From Pseudonocardia sp. CNS-139 (GTDB lineage Bacteria > Actinomycetota > Actinomycetes > Mycobacteriales > Pseudonocardiaceae), in the NCBI GenBank assembly GCA_001942415.1, contig MKJX01000155.1:1-64000 (forward strand): a DNA stretch of 64,000 bases, written 5' to 3'. Shown in pieces: positions 17,303 to 26,974 of the stretch (the stretch's first letter is position 1; each line of letters starts with the position of its first letter). The position numbers and the translations under genes are program-made. The notes beneath the pieces are model-generated. The model did not search any database. It worked only from the letters and a program-made list of their open reading frames with translations, and had not been told where the DNA came from.

Positions 17303-17595
17303 AGGGGACCCCCTTCGTTGTCGGGCACGACGGATCGAGCACAGGGCTGTGGGCTTCTCGGCGACCGGTGCGGGCAGGCCCACCGAGAGCCTCGGCGGTC
17401 AGCGCGTGGCGCACCGCCGCCCGCACCGCGCGCCCGACGATGGCCGGAGCGACACCGGCACGGGCCTCACGGCCGACACGGTCGGGACGTCCTCAGAACC
17501 GAGGTCACCCCACCGTCCCCCACGTCGACGTCGCCCGAACCGGCGACGGAGGTGACGTCTCGGCCACGCTCCGTCAGCACTTGACAGCGTAGAGA
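17303..17595. other. Long leader between Zur box and metallophore operon
   Basis: 293 bases. A GTG-initiated minus-strand frame of about 37 codons starts just inside the Zur box (LTERGRDVTSVAGSGDVDV and onward), but it has no ribosome site and weak coding character. No riboswitch fold is recognised. It may be an untranslated leader, or may hide a small gene damaged by sequence errors. Confidence 0.35.
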
Positions 17596-17610
17596 TGGCA
17601 ACGATTGTCG
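17596..17610. promoter_or_regulatory. Zur box upstream of the metallophore operon
   Basis: TGGCAACGATTGTCG matches 14 of 15 positions of the local zinc-box pattern. It lies between the stop of a FecCD permease (17654) and the methyltransferase-led operon, both on the minus strand, so it can only act on the latter. Confidence 0.75.
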
Positions 17611-17653
17611 TCTACTCCGTGCGGCCCAGGCCGGGGAGAGCCGTGCCCCGCTC

Positions 17654-18726
17654 TCACACCCTTCCTTGCCTGTTCGCCCGGGCCAGCACCCAGATCAGGT
17701 ACGGGGCCCCGAGCACGGCCGTGAGCACCCCGACGGGGAGCTCGACCGGGGCGAGCGCGCGGCGGGCGGCGAGGTCGGCCAGCGCGAGCAGGGCCGCGCC
17801 GACCGCCGCGGCGGTGACCAGGGCGGTGCCCCGGTTCCCGGTGAGCCGCGCGCGATCTGGGGCGCGGCGAGTGCGACGAAGGCGATCGGCCCCGCTGCCG
17901 CCGTCGCCGCTCCGGCGAGGGCGACGGCGGTGAGCAACAGGCCGACCCTGGCGCGTTCGGCGCCGGTGCCCAGCGCCGACGCCGTGTCGTCACCGAGCTC
18001 CAGCACCCGCAGCGAGGGGGCCAGGGCCAGCACCACGGGCATCAGGGCCGCGACGGCGACGAGGACCGGCGCGGTGTGCCCCCAGGACCGCCCGGCGAGG
18101 CTGCCGGTCAACCACACCGACGCCAGCTCGGCGGTGTAGACGTTCGCCACGCTGAGCAGGTAGGACGTCGTCGAGGTGAGCACGGCCGTGACCCCGATCC
18201 CGACCAGCACCAGCCGGTAGCCGCTCACCCCGCGGCGCAACGACAGCAGGTAGATCGCCACCGCGGCGAGGATCGCCCCGGCGAGCGCGCCGCCGGCCAC
18301 CGGCACCGGCCCCGCGCCGACCACGACGACGAGGAACACCGCGACCGCGGCCGCGCCCGCGTTGATCCCCACGACGTCCGGGCTCGCGAGCGGGTTGCGC
18401 ACCAGGCGCTGCACGATCGCGCCCGAGACGGCGAACGCGGCGCCGACCGCGACCGCGCAGAGCGCCCGCGGCAGTCGCAGCTGCAGCACGACGTAGGCGC
18501 TGCGCCGCGTGCTCCCCGCTCCGCCGCCCAGCACGTCCAGCACGTCCGCCAGCGGCATCGGGTAGTCCCCGACGGTGAGCGCGGCCACGACGGCGACGGC
18601 CGCCACCGCGAGCGCCCCACAGGTCACCACGACCGCGCGGGGGTGCAGCCGGGCCGAGAACCCACCGACCCGCAGCACCCCGCTCGGCGAGCGGGGCCGC
18701 ACGGTGCGTCCCGCGGCGGGCTTCAC
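17654..18726 (-). CDS. FecCD-family metallophore ABC permease (second of pair), frameshifted
   Basis: GTG at 18726 overlaps the stop of the upstream permease. The family core is present: LRLPRALCAVAVGAAFAVSG, VQRLVRNPLASPDVVGINAG, RLVLVGIGVTAVLTSTTSYL and AAGPIAFVALAAPQIAR. A frame change near 17855 precedes the last helix and ends ANRQGRV. About 357 aa, 9-10 TM. It should pair with the upstream permease to move a metal-chelate across the membrane. No ATPase gene of the FecE/FepC type is adjacent, unlike the other two uptake sets in this window, so an ATPase must be shared. Confidence 0.82.
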
Positions 18727-19741
18727 AGCTGCGCCGGGGTGCGCCGGCGGACCAGGGCGATGAACAGCGGCGCGCCCGCGATCGCCGTGACGATCCCGGC
18801 CTGCAGCTCCTGGGGACGGGCGACCACGCGGCCGAGCACGTCGGCCGCGAGCAGCACGGCGGCGGCCAGCACCGCCGCGTAGGGCAGCAGCCACCGGTGC
18901 ACGGGCCCGGTGACGGCCCTGGCCATGTGCGGAGCGGTCAGCCCGACGAATGCGATCGGCCCGGCCAGCGCGACCGCGGTGCCGGTGAGCAGCACGACGG
19001 CCACCGCCGCGGTCACCCGCCCGGCGGCCACCCGCTGGCCGAGCGAGCGGGCCAGGTCGTCGCCGAACGCCAGCGCGTCCAGGGTCCGCGCCGACACCGC
19101 CGCGAGCACACCCCCGGCGGCCAGCAGCGGCAGGACCGCACCGATCGTCGCCGCGTCGACGGAGGTGAGCGCCCCGACCGACCAGAACCGGTAGACGGTG
19201 AAGGAGTTGCGGTCCAGCAACGTCAACGCCGTGGTCAGGCCGCCGAGCAGCGCGGTCACCGCGGCGCCCGCGAGCGCGAGCCGCACCGGGGTGGCGCCGC
19301 CCCGCCCGAGGGAGCCGAGCGCATAGGCGCCGGTCCCGGCGACCGCGGCGCCACCGAGGGCGAACCAGACCCAGCCGCCGACCGTCGCCACCCCGAACAC
19401 GGCGATGCCCACCACCACGGCGAACGCCGCACCCGCGTTGACCCCGAACACCTCCGGTCCCGCGAGCGGGTTGCGGGTCAGGCCCTGCAGCAGCGCACCC
19501 GCCGTCCCGAGCGCGCCCCCGCGACGAGCCCGACCAGCGTCCGCGGCACCCGCAGGTACTCCACGATGCGCTGCACGTCGGAGCCGTCGGGCCGCAGCCA
19601 GGTGCCGAGCGCCACGTCGATCCCGATCGGTTCGGAACCGAGCAGCACCGACCCCACCGCCATCGCCGCCAGTACGGCGACCGCGCCGGCCAGGCCCGCC
19701 GCCCGGTGCCGTCGCAGCAGGCCGGGGCCCGCGCTCAGAAC
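18723..19741 (-). CDS. FecCD-family metallophore ABC permease (first of pair), frameshifted
   Basis: The C-terminal two thirds are clear: VFGVNAGAAFAVVVGIAVFG, RLALAGAAVTALLGGLTTAL, LAGPIAFVGLTAPHMARAV and ending RRRTPAQL. The N-terminus (MAVGSVLLGSEPIGIDVAL, VQRIVEYLRVPRTLVGLVAG) lies in another frame, with the break near 19510. No ATG or GTG is visible next to the binding-protein stop, so the start near 19741 is set by length and may be obscured by an indel. It forms the membrane heterodimer with the following gene. Confidence 0.78.
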
Positions 19742-20774
19742 CGCTCCGGGTGCAGCAGCCGGGCCAGGTTCGCGACCGCGTCCGCGTTGCGCACCCCCGG
19801 TGTGACCTCGGCGAACGTCACCGCGTAAAGACGCCCGTCGCGCACCGCGGGCACCCCGGCCAGCGCCGGATCGGCGCGCAGCCCGTCGATCACCGGCTGG
19901 GCGCCCTCCGGCCCCACATCGCCGCCGCAGCAGGCCGGCACCACGATGACGTCCGGGTTGCGCCGGATCAGCTCCTCGGTGCCGATGCGCGTGAGCCGGC
20001 CCGGGACGTCGCCGAACGCCTGGACCCCACCGGCCGCCTCGATGATCGTCGTCGCGACGTCGCCCGTCCCGAACACCCGGATCTCGCCACCGCCCGGCCG
20101 GTTGATCATCGCCACCCGCGGCCGGTCCTGGACGCCGGCCAGCCGCTGCCCGGTGTCGGCGACGCCGCCCGCATCCGGCCGACGAGCTCCTGCGCCGCGG
20201 CGTCGGCCCCGAGGATCCGGCCGAGGTCGGTCAGGTCGCCGTAGACGCTCTCGAACGAGGCGTCGTTGGCCCCCAGCGAGTCCTGCCCCTCCCCGTCCGC
20301 GGTCGGGCAGTACTGGGTGAACAGGTACGAGCCGATCCCGATGCCGGCCAGCTCGGACCGGGTGCCCAGCCCCTCGGCCGTGAACGCGCCGGTGAAGCCG
20401 GACACGACGAAGTCCGGATCGAGCCGCAGCACCTCCTCCCGGCCCGGATACTCCTCCGGGAAGTAGGCCGGCTGCTCCCGCTCGGGCCGGAACTGCCCGG
20501 CGAACTGCGGCAGCAACGGGTTGTCCAGGTAGGCGGCGCCCACCAGCCGCTCCCCCGCGCCGAGCGCGTAGACGGCCTCGATGCCGTTGTGGAACGCCGC
20601 GAAGATCCGTGACGGCGCGGCCACGGCGACCTCCACCCCGCAGTTCTCGACGACACCCGCTCCACCCGCCGCGGGCCCGGCCGCCGGGCCCGCGGCCGGG
20701 GAGGTCGAGGCGGCGCACCCGCTCGACAGGCCCGCGACCAGCAGCGCAACCAGCGCACGACGACGCACAGTCAT
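19735..20774 (-). CDS. Metallophore-binding lipoprotein (FecB/FepB-like SBP), frameshifted
   Basis: ATG at 20774. Lipoprotein signal MTVRRRALVALLVAGLSSGC with the acylated Cys at 20. The helical-backbone SBP fold is recognised from RIFAAFHNGIEAVYALGAGE, RLDPDFVVSGFTGAF, FGDVPGRLTRIGTEELIRR and DGRLYAVTFAEVTPGVRNAD. The frame changes near 20170. About 345 aa. It binds an Fe- or Zn-chelate outside the membrane for the two permeases that follow. No Zur box precedes it; the TetR gene 58 bases upstream may be co-transcribed or control it. Confidence 0.82.
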
Positions 20775-20832
20775 ATGTCCATCCGTTCAGATGAGGGGAC
20801 GTCACGGTAGCCGCAGCCACCGGGCGCCGAGG

Positions 20833-21528
20833 TCAGCCGTTGACGCCCTCCGCGGCCGGGACCGGGGGTGCCAGCCGGTGGGCGATGCCGTCCAGGGCGA
20901 GGTCGAGCTTCTTCGTGTACCAGTCGAACGGGCCCGTGCGGATGGCGTCGTGCATGGCCGCGCGGACGGCCCGCCGTGCGGGCGGGTCGCTCGCGCTCGG
21001 CTCCCAGGCATCAGCGAGGGCGTCGAGGGTCGCGGGGGTGCCGGTCAGGCCGTGGATGGTCTCGACGCCGCGGCGGTGGTCGATCGTGAGGTCCATGACG
21101 AGGTCGAGGGCGAGCACCGCGTCCGGCGGGGAGAACCCGTGCTCGACCAGGAGCACCGCCATGTCGTCACCGCGCCTCATCATCTCGGCCGGCACGACGA
21201 GCCCCGACAGCTCGGTGACGACCCCGGGGTGGCGCGCCAGGACCTGCCACAGCGCGACCGCGTGCGCGCGCAGGACCGGCCGCCAGTGGCCGGTGACCGG
21301 CGGCCACACGGTGCCGGCGATGACGTGGTTCCAGGCCAGCGACAGCAGCTCGGCGCGGTTCGGGGTGTACCGGTAGAGCGTCATGGTCGACACGCCCAGC
21401 CGGCGGGCCACCGCGGGCACGGTGATGCCGGCGAACCCCTCGGCCAGCACGGCGCGGACGAGGTCGTCCTCGGTGAGCTTGCGCGGCCGGCCGCTGCGCT
21501 GCCCGCCGGCGGTCCGGCGGGTGCTCAC
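20833..21528 (-). CDS. TetR-family regulator
   Basis: 231 aa, GTG at 21528, frame intact. HTH at residues about 20-60: LVRAVLAEGFAGITVPAVAR and RLGVSTMTLYRYTPNRAELL. The C-terminal part is all-helical with a GLVVPAEMMRRGDD segment; the ligand is unknown. It is divergent from a methyltransferase gene with a palindrome between them, and 58 bases upstream of the binding-protein/FecCD genes on the same strand. It may therefore control a metallophore uptake set in response to the ligand rather than zinc. Confidence 0.85.
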   Translation of the reverse strand: MSTRRTAGGQRSGRPRKLTEDDLVRAVLAEGFAGITVPAVARRLGVSTMTLYRYTPNRAELLSLAWNHVIAGTVWPPVTGHWRPVLRAHAVALWQVLARHPGVVTELSGLVVPAEMMRRGDDMAVLLVEHGFSPPDAVLALDLVMDLTIDHRRGVETIHGLTGTPATLDALADAWEPSASDPPARRAVRAAMHDAIRTGPFDWYTKKLDLALDGIAHRLAPPVPAAEGVNG

Positions 21529-21606
21529 CCCGGTACCGGCCGGGTACGTGCGGTCATCCGCCTTCCTCCGAGCTCCGCGAGGACAACCATGCCGATCAAG
21601 GTACCG

Positions 21607-21624
21607 ACCACCGTATTATGTGGT
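21607..21624. promoter_or_regulatory. Candidate TetR operator
   Basis: ACCAC (21607-21611) and GTGGT (21620-21624) form an inverted repeat around TATTAT, which resembles a -10 element. It lies between the divergent TetR and methyltransferase genes. Confidence 0.5.
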
Positions 21625-21664
21625 GCGCCTAACGAAAGTTCCATCGCCCGAGAGGACGGCGGCC

Positions 21665-22524
21665 ATGACGGTCAGACACCGGATCACGCTGGGGCCGGCC
21701 CAGGAGACGCTGCTCATCCCGCTGTACGGACGGGCCGTCGAGACCCGCAAGCGCCACCCGATCGCGAGCGACCCGCGCGCCGTGGAGATCGTCGAGGCGA
21801 TCGACTACGACTTCACCAAGTTCGACGGCGAGCGCAGCCTGCAGGGGTCGGTCCTGCGCGGCATGGTCTTCGACCACTGGGCCGCGGGCTTCCTGCGCGC
21901 CAACCCGGGCGGCACCGTGGTCGAGATCGGCGCCGGGCTGAACACCCGGTTCGAGCGGCTCGACAACGGCACCTGCCACTGGGTGGACATCGACCTGCCC
22001 GACGCGATGGAGCTGCGCCGGAAGCTGTTCGCACCGACCGACCGCCGGTCGATGATCGCCGCCTCCGTCACCGACGACACGTGGGTGCCGCTGGTGCACG
22101 AGCACCCCGCCCCGTACCTCTTCGTGGCCGAAGCCGTGCTGATCTACCTCACCGAGCCGACGCGCGCCGGTCGGTCGGCCGGATCAGCCACGGTTTCCCC
22201 GGCACCCGCCTGGCCTTCGACACCTGGGGCGGGTGGTTCCTGCGCAGTCAGCAGCGACGCGGCCGGCGACGGCGCGACCCGCTGAAGAACCTGTCCGCCA
22301 CCCTCGACTGGGCCTGCGACGACCCCCGCGAGATCGAGTCGTGGGCGCCCGGCGTCACCTTGACCGCCAGCCACACGCTCGCCACGCCGCCGCGCACCGT
22401 CCGCACCGCGCTTCCCCCACGCCTGCGGGCACTGCTGCCCGTGATGGGTCTCCTCCCCCAGACGAGGGCCTACCGGCTGAACCTGTTCACCCTGGGTGCA
22501 CCGAGCACGGGAACGGCGCGGTGA
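21665..22524 (+). CDS. SAM methyltransferase, leucine-carboxyl-methyltransferase-like, frameshifted
   Basis: ATG at 21665 (MTVRHRITLGPAQETLLIPL). The LCM/PPM1-type signature is seen: YGRAVETRKRHPIASDPRAV, the SAM loop GGTVVEIGAGLNTRFERLD and VDIDLPDAMELRRKLF, plus FVAEAVLIYLTEP. A frame change near 22170 leads to the C-terminal part with FDTWGGWFLRSQ. About 286 aa. These enzymes often O-methylate polyketides or carboxylates of secondary metabolites. It is controlled, I infer, by the divergent TetR. Its substrate might be one of the chelators made here. Confidence 0.78.
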
Positions 22525-22534
22525 GCGCGCCCCG

Positions 22535-24332
22535 TCAGAGCTGGGAGGCGATCAGGGCCCGGTAGGCGCCTCCCGCGGCGACCAGCTCCCGGTGCGTGCC
22601 GGACTCCACCACCCTGCCCCGCTCCAGCAGCACCACCCGGTCCGCCGAGCGGATCGTGGACAGCCGGTGCGCGATCACCAGGGTCGTGCGTCCGCGCGGG
22701 CCTCGTTCATCGCCCGCGCCAGCGCCTGCTCGCTGCCGGCGTCCAGGTTGGACACGGCCTCGTCCATCACCAGGATCGGCGCGTCCTTGAGCAGCGCTCG
22801 CGCGATCGCGATGCGCTGGCGCTGGCCGCCGGACAGCCGGGCCCCGAACTCGCCGGCCACCGTGTCGTAGCCCTCGGGCAGGCTCGCGATGAACTCGTGC
22901 GCCTGGGCGGTGCGCGCCGCGGCCACCACCTCCTCGTCGGAGCGTCCGGCCGGGCCAGCCGGATGTTCTCGCGCAGCGACCGGTGGAACAGGTAGACGTC
23001 CTGGGGGACGTAGGTGAGCAGGTCGCGCAGCTCGCGCTGGGGGAACTCGCGCAGGTCGTGCCCGCCCACCGTGATGGAGCCGCCGGTCACGTCCCAGAGC
23101 CGCATCAGCAGGTGCACGCAGGTCGACTTGCCCGCCCCGGAGTGCCCGACCAGAGCGACGGTCTCACCCTCCGCGACCTCGAAGCCGACCCCGTGCAAGG
23201 TGTCGGGCAGGGTGGGCCGGTACCGGAAGGTCACGTCCCGGTACTCGATCACCGGCCGGACCGGGCCGGCCGGGCCGGTCTCGACCAGGTCGACGACCGG
23301 CGCCGGCGCATCCAGGATCGCCTGCACCCGGTCGGCCGCCGTGGCCACCATGTTCAGGTCGCGCGCCACGTCCGCGACCGCGATCACCGGGGCGAACGTC
23401 GTCGCGGACAGCACGACCGCCACCGGGTACAACGCGGGGTCCAGGGCCCCGGCCACCACCAGCGCCGCCGCGACGACCAGCACGACCAGCAGGCCGAGCG
23501 CGCTGAACGTGTCGGTGGCCGCCGCCTCCACACCGGCGCGGCGCCCGTGGGCCATGCTCGCCTTCAGCAGCCCGTCCTCCTGCCGGGCCAGCCGAGCCCG
23601 CTGGCGGGCCGCCGCGCCGAACGTGAGCACCTCGCGCAGCCCCTGGAAGGTGTCGACGACCTCGGCGTTCACCTGGCCGAGCCGGCCGCGCACCGCGTCG
23701 CCCTGCGCGTCGGCCCGCTTGCGGAACCACCACGGCACGCTGGTCAGCGCGACCAGGACCGGCAGCAGCACCAGCGCCAGCACCGGATGCAGGAACGCGA
23801 GCGTGCCCAGCGCGGCCACCGGAACCGTCACCGCGACGACCAGCGGGCTCAGGGTGTGCGCGAAGAAGATCTCGGTCTGCTCGACGTCGGCGATCGCGGT
23901 CGACCCGAGGTCGCCCGACCGGCGCTCCAGCAGGTACCCCGGCGAGAGACGCTCCAGCGCCGTGTACATCCGCGCCCGCAGGTCGGCGAGCAGCCGGAAC
24001 GCCGCCATGTGGGACAGGAACGACTCCAGCCACGGGGCCACGACCAGCGGGACGAGCAGCACGCCGAGCACCACCAGCCCGCCGGTGAGCTGCTCGACCG
24101 GCGCACCGGTCACCGCCCGGCCGACCAGCCACGCCCCCGTCCCGGCGACGGCCAGCCGGGCCAGCTGATGGGCGATCCCGCTGACCACCGCGGCCAGCGT
24201 CAGGCCCCGGTAGGGCCCGATCAGCCCGAGCAGCGGCCGCAGCCGCTGCACGAACGTCGTCTGCCGGGCCGGTTCGCCGCCCTGGTCCGGCTCGGGGCCC
24301 TCGAGGGCCGCCTGTTCCACCGCGGTGCTCAC
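22535..24332 (-). CDS. ABC half-transporter, second of a pair, frameshifted
   Basis: GTG at 24332 overlaps the previous stop. TM domain with [20 protein letters not shown] and [20 protein letters not shown]; ATPase with [18 protein letters not shown] and [11 protein letters not shown], ending in ALIASQL. Frame changes near 22945 and 22690 fall in the ATPase. About 598 aa. The Walker B region has DEAVSN rather than DEATSN. The TM domain differs from the YbtPQ-like pairs, and with the upstream partner it could export a modified peptide or chelator. It is the last gene of the Zur-box-led operon that begins with the M1 peptidase. Confidence 0.78.
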
Positions 24333-26070
24333 GACCGGCCTCCCGTCTGCGCCGCCACCAGATCCGCGTAGATGCCGCCGTCGGCGACGAGCTCGGAGTG
24401 CCCACCGACCTGGGCGATCCGCCCGGAGTCGAGGACGACCACCCGGTCCGCGGACCGGACGGTGGACAGGCGGTGGGCGATGACGAAGGTGGTACGTCCG
24501 CCGGTGAGCCCGTCGAGGGCGTCCTGGATGCCGGCCTCGCTGGCCGCGTCCACGTTGGACGTCGCCTCGTCGAGCACCAGGATCGGGGCGTCCTTCAACA
24601 GCGCCCGGGCGATGGCGATCCGCTGGCGCTGGCCCCCCGACAGCTTGAGACCCCGTTCCCCGACCATGGTGTCGTAGCCGTCGGCCAGGTCCTCGATGAA
24701 ACCGTGCGCCTGGGCCGCGGTGGTCGCGGCCACGATCTCCGCGTGGGTCGCGTCGGGCCGGGCCAGCAGCAGGTTGTCGCGCACCGTGCCGTGGAACAGG
24801 TAGGTGTCCTGGGCGACCACCGCGATCAGCGAGCGCAGGTGGTCGAGCGGGAGATCGGCGATGTCCACGCCGTCGATGCGGACCCGCCCCTGCTCGGCGG
24901 CGAAGAAGCGCAGCAGCAGCGACACGACCGTGGTCTTGCCCGCCCCGGACGGCCCGACGAGGGCCACCCGCTCCCCCGGCGCGACGTGCAGGTCCACCGC
25001 GTCGAGCGCGGGCGGCCCGTCGTCGCGGTACCGCAGGGTGACGTGGTCGAGGTCGACCGACGGCGGCGGCGCGGCCGGGGCCCGCTCCAGCCGGCGCGTG
25101 CCGTCGTCGGTGATGTCCGGGCGGGCGTCGATCAGATCGAAGACGCCTCGCCCGCGGGGCCGGACCGGTAGCTGCCGTGGTAGGCCTTCTCCAGGCTCTG
25201 CAGGGGGCGGAAGGCCTCCCCGGCGAGCATGAGGATGGTCAGCAGCTCGATCATGCCGATCTCGCCGTTGGCGAGCCGGACGGCGCCGATCCCGATCGCG
25301 AACGCGGTGCCGACGCCGACGACCAGCGCCACCACCCCGATGTAGATGATCACGACGGCGTTGAGCCGGATCGAGTCCCTGGCGAACACGCGGGAGCGGT
25401 GCTCCAGCTCGGCGCCCCGGGCCGCGCTGGCGTTGAACGCCTTCAGGGTCGCCATGCCCTGCACGGCGTCGAGGAACTCGGCGTACAGGCCGCGGTAGCC
25501 GTCGAACCACGCCGCCATCGGCTCGGCGGTGAAGCGGTCGGCCACCACCGGCAGGACGGGGGCGACGACGGCGCACACCAGCACGACGCAGCCGACCACC
25601 GGGTCCAGGACGATCAGGTAGGCGGTGACCCCGAGGGCCCCGATGGCCGTCGCGAAGGCCTGGGGCACGAACTTGGAGATCAGCGGGTCGAGTGTCTCCA
25701 CCCCGTCGACCACCGTCGACTGCACCGTGCCGGTCCGGGTGCGCTGCAGCCAGCCGGGTCCCAGCTCGAACAGCGCGCTCGTCAGCCGGGCCCGGACCGC
25801 CGCCTTGACGCGGCCGGCCAGGGCCATCGCCAGCTCCTCGCGCCACACGGTGAGCAGCACGCGCGCCACCTGCAGCACCAGGATGCCGGCGACCAGCGGC
25901 AGCACCGTCGCCAGGGCGCCGCCCTGCAGGATCGAGCCGAGCGTGCGGGCGATGAGCAGGCCCTGCCCCACGTACGTGCCGGTGATCAGGAGCATGAGGA
26001 CGACCAGGGCGACCAGGCGTAGCCGCGCGCCCGGGGTGAGGGCGATGAGCCGCTCGCTGAGCCTGCGCAT
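24329..26070 (-). CDS. ABC half-transporter, first of a pair, frameshifted
   Basis: ATG at 26070 (MRRLSERLIALTPGARLRLV). Six TM helices are evident, for example VLMLLITGTYVGQGLLIART and AYLIVLDPVVGCVVLVCAVV. The ATPase domain has [38 protein letters not shown] and VIAHRLSTV. One frame change near 25145 lies at the TM-ATPase junction. About 580 aa, probably a heterodimer with the next gene (GTGA overlap). CydDC-type thiol exporters are a possible relative, but no cytochrome bd genes are present; a role tied to the upstream methyltransferases and peptidase is inferred. Confidence 0.8.
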
Positions 26071-26089
26071 CCGCGGGCACCTCCAGGTG

Positions 26090-26102
26090 GTTCGTGACGA
26101 AC
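26090..26102. promoter_or_regulatory. Short palindrome before the ABC pair
   Basis: GTTCG-TGA-CGAAC, a perfect 5-bp-arm palindrome in the 70-base gap between the CmoA-like gene and the ABC pair. It may be a local operator; the function is unknown. Confidence 0.3.
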
Positions 26103-26140
26103 GGTCGGACTGTCGGAACGGGCTCGGCGCCGCACGACGC

Positions 26141-26974
26141 TCAGCGCAGCGCCAGGAAGCCCTCGAAGCAGAGGTAGCGCAGGACGGGCACGACGCTACT
26201 GAACCCGCACTCCAGCAGCAGGTCGCGGTACTCCCCCGCGGTGAGCGGCTGCATCACCCCGGCCAGGCTGTCGGCCTTGTTGAGGATCTCCTCGGCGGTG
26301 AGCCCGTGCTGACGCTTGAAGCGGTGGTGCAGCATGCTGATCAGGTTCTGGGTGCGGGAGTCGGGCGCGAGCACCTTCTCGTAGACGAACATCGCCCCGC
26401 CGGGCCGCAGGGCCTGCGCCACCCGCCGCAACGTGCGGATCCGCGGCTCGGGATCGAGGAAGTCGAGGGTGAGGTAGGCGGTCACGAAGTCGCAGGAGCG
26501 GTAGTCCATCGCGCTGATGTCGGACTGCACCAGCACGATGTTCTCGACCCCCGCGCAGTGCGCGCGGGCCTGGTCGACCATCTCGCTGACGTGCTCGACC
26601 CCGATCCAGGTCGCCGACCGGTTGCGCGGGCTCGCCGTGGCCACCTGGCGTAGCAGCTGCCCGGTGGACGACCCGAGCTCGTAGGCGACCCCGCCGGGAC
26701 GCACGAAGCAGCTGCTGATCTCGGCCACCAGCTCGTGCCCCGCGTCGTAGAGCGGGACCGAGCGGCGGACGTGGTCGACGAACGTCGGCGCGACGCCCCG
26801 GTGGAAACTCCAGGTGCCGTCCTCGGTGACGATGTCGTTGCCGACGGTCCCGTCGGCGGCCGTGTCGGCCGTGGCGTCGACGGCCCCGCCGGCGGGGACG
26901 CCGCTGGCCGTCGCTCGGTCGCCGTCGGCGGTTCCGGCCGCGATGCCGTTCTCCGCGAGCGTCGTCGGGTTCAT
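26141..26974 (-). CDS. CmoA-like class I SAM-dependent transferase
   Basis: 277 aa, ATG at 26974 overlapping the previous stop; frame intact. After a Thr/Ala/Asp-rich stretch of about 55 residues the protein aligns along its length with CmoA: PTFVDHVRRSVPLYDAGHEL, GVAYELGSSTGQLLRQVA, TLDFLDPEPRIRTLRRV, ISMLHHRFKRQHGLTAEEIL and a final LCFEGFLALR. CmoA makes carboxy-SAM from prephenate and SAM. The residue equivalent to E. coli CmoA Arg199, which holds the carboxylate, is Ala here (LNKADSL versus SQKRSML), so ordinary methyl transfer or a different SAM analogue is more likely. It is in a Zur-linked operon with another methyltransferase and a peptidase. Confidence 0.78.
   Translation of the reverse strand: MNPTTLAENGIAAGTADGDRATASGVPAGGAVDATADTAADGTVGNDIVTEDGTWSFHRGVAPTFVDHVRRSVPLYDAGHELVAEISSCFVRPGGVAYELGSSTGQLLRQVATASPRNRSATWIGVEHVSEMVDQARAHCAGVENIVLVQSDISAMDYRSCDFVTAYLTLDFLDPEPRIRTLRRVAQALRPGGAMFVYEKVLAPDSRTQNLISMLHHRFKRQHGLTAEEILNKADSLAGVMQPLTAGEYRDLLLECGFSSVVPVLRYLCFEGFLALR

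Noticed and set aside
17199..17426. Minus-strand frame overlapping the start of the NPPA methyltransferase gene, with alanine-rich coding-like stretch
   Set aside because: It overlaps the well-supported methyltransferase start by more than 100 bases in another frame, lacks a ribosome site and ends in low-complexity sequence.
20581..21600. Plus-strand open frame across the SBP/TetR junction
   Set aside because: It runs antisense through the TetR gene and binding protein and shows no domain until it enters the real methyltransferase at 21665.
22535..26070. CydDC thiol exporter for cytochrome bd assembly
   Set aside because: No cytochrome bd genes nearby and the operon context is peptidase plus methyltransferases under a Zur box; similarity to CydDC is only the general ABC exporter layout.
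26141..26974. Carboxy-SAM synthase making carboxymethyl groups for an aminopolycarboxylate chelator
   Set aside because: The arginine needed to bind the carboxylate is replaced by alanine, so I kept only a CmoA-like label and listed the question as a finding.
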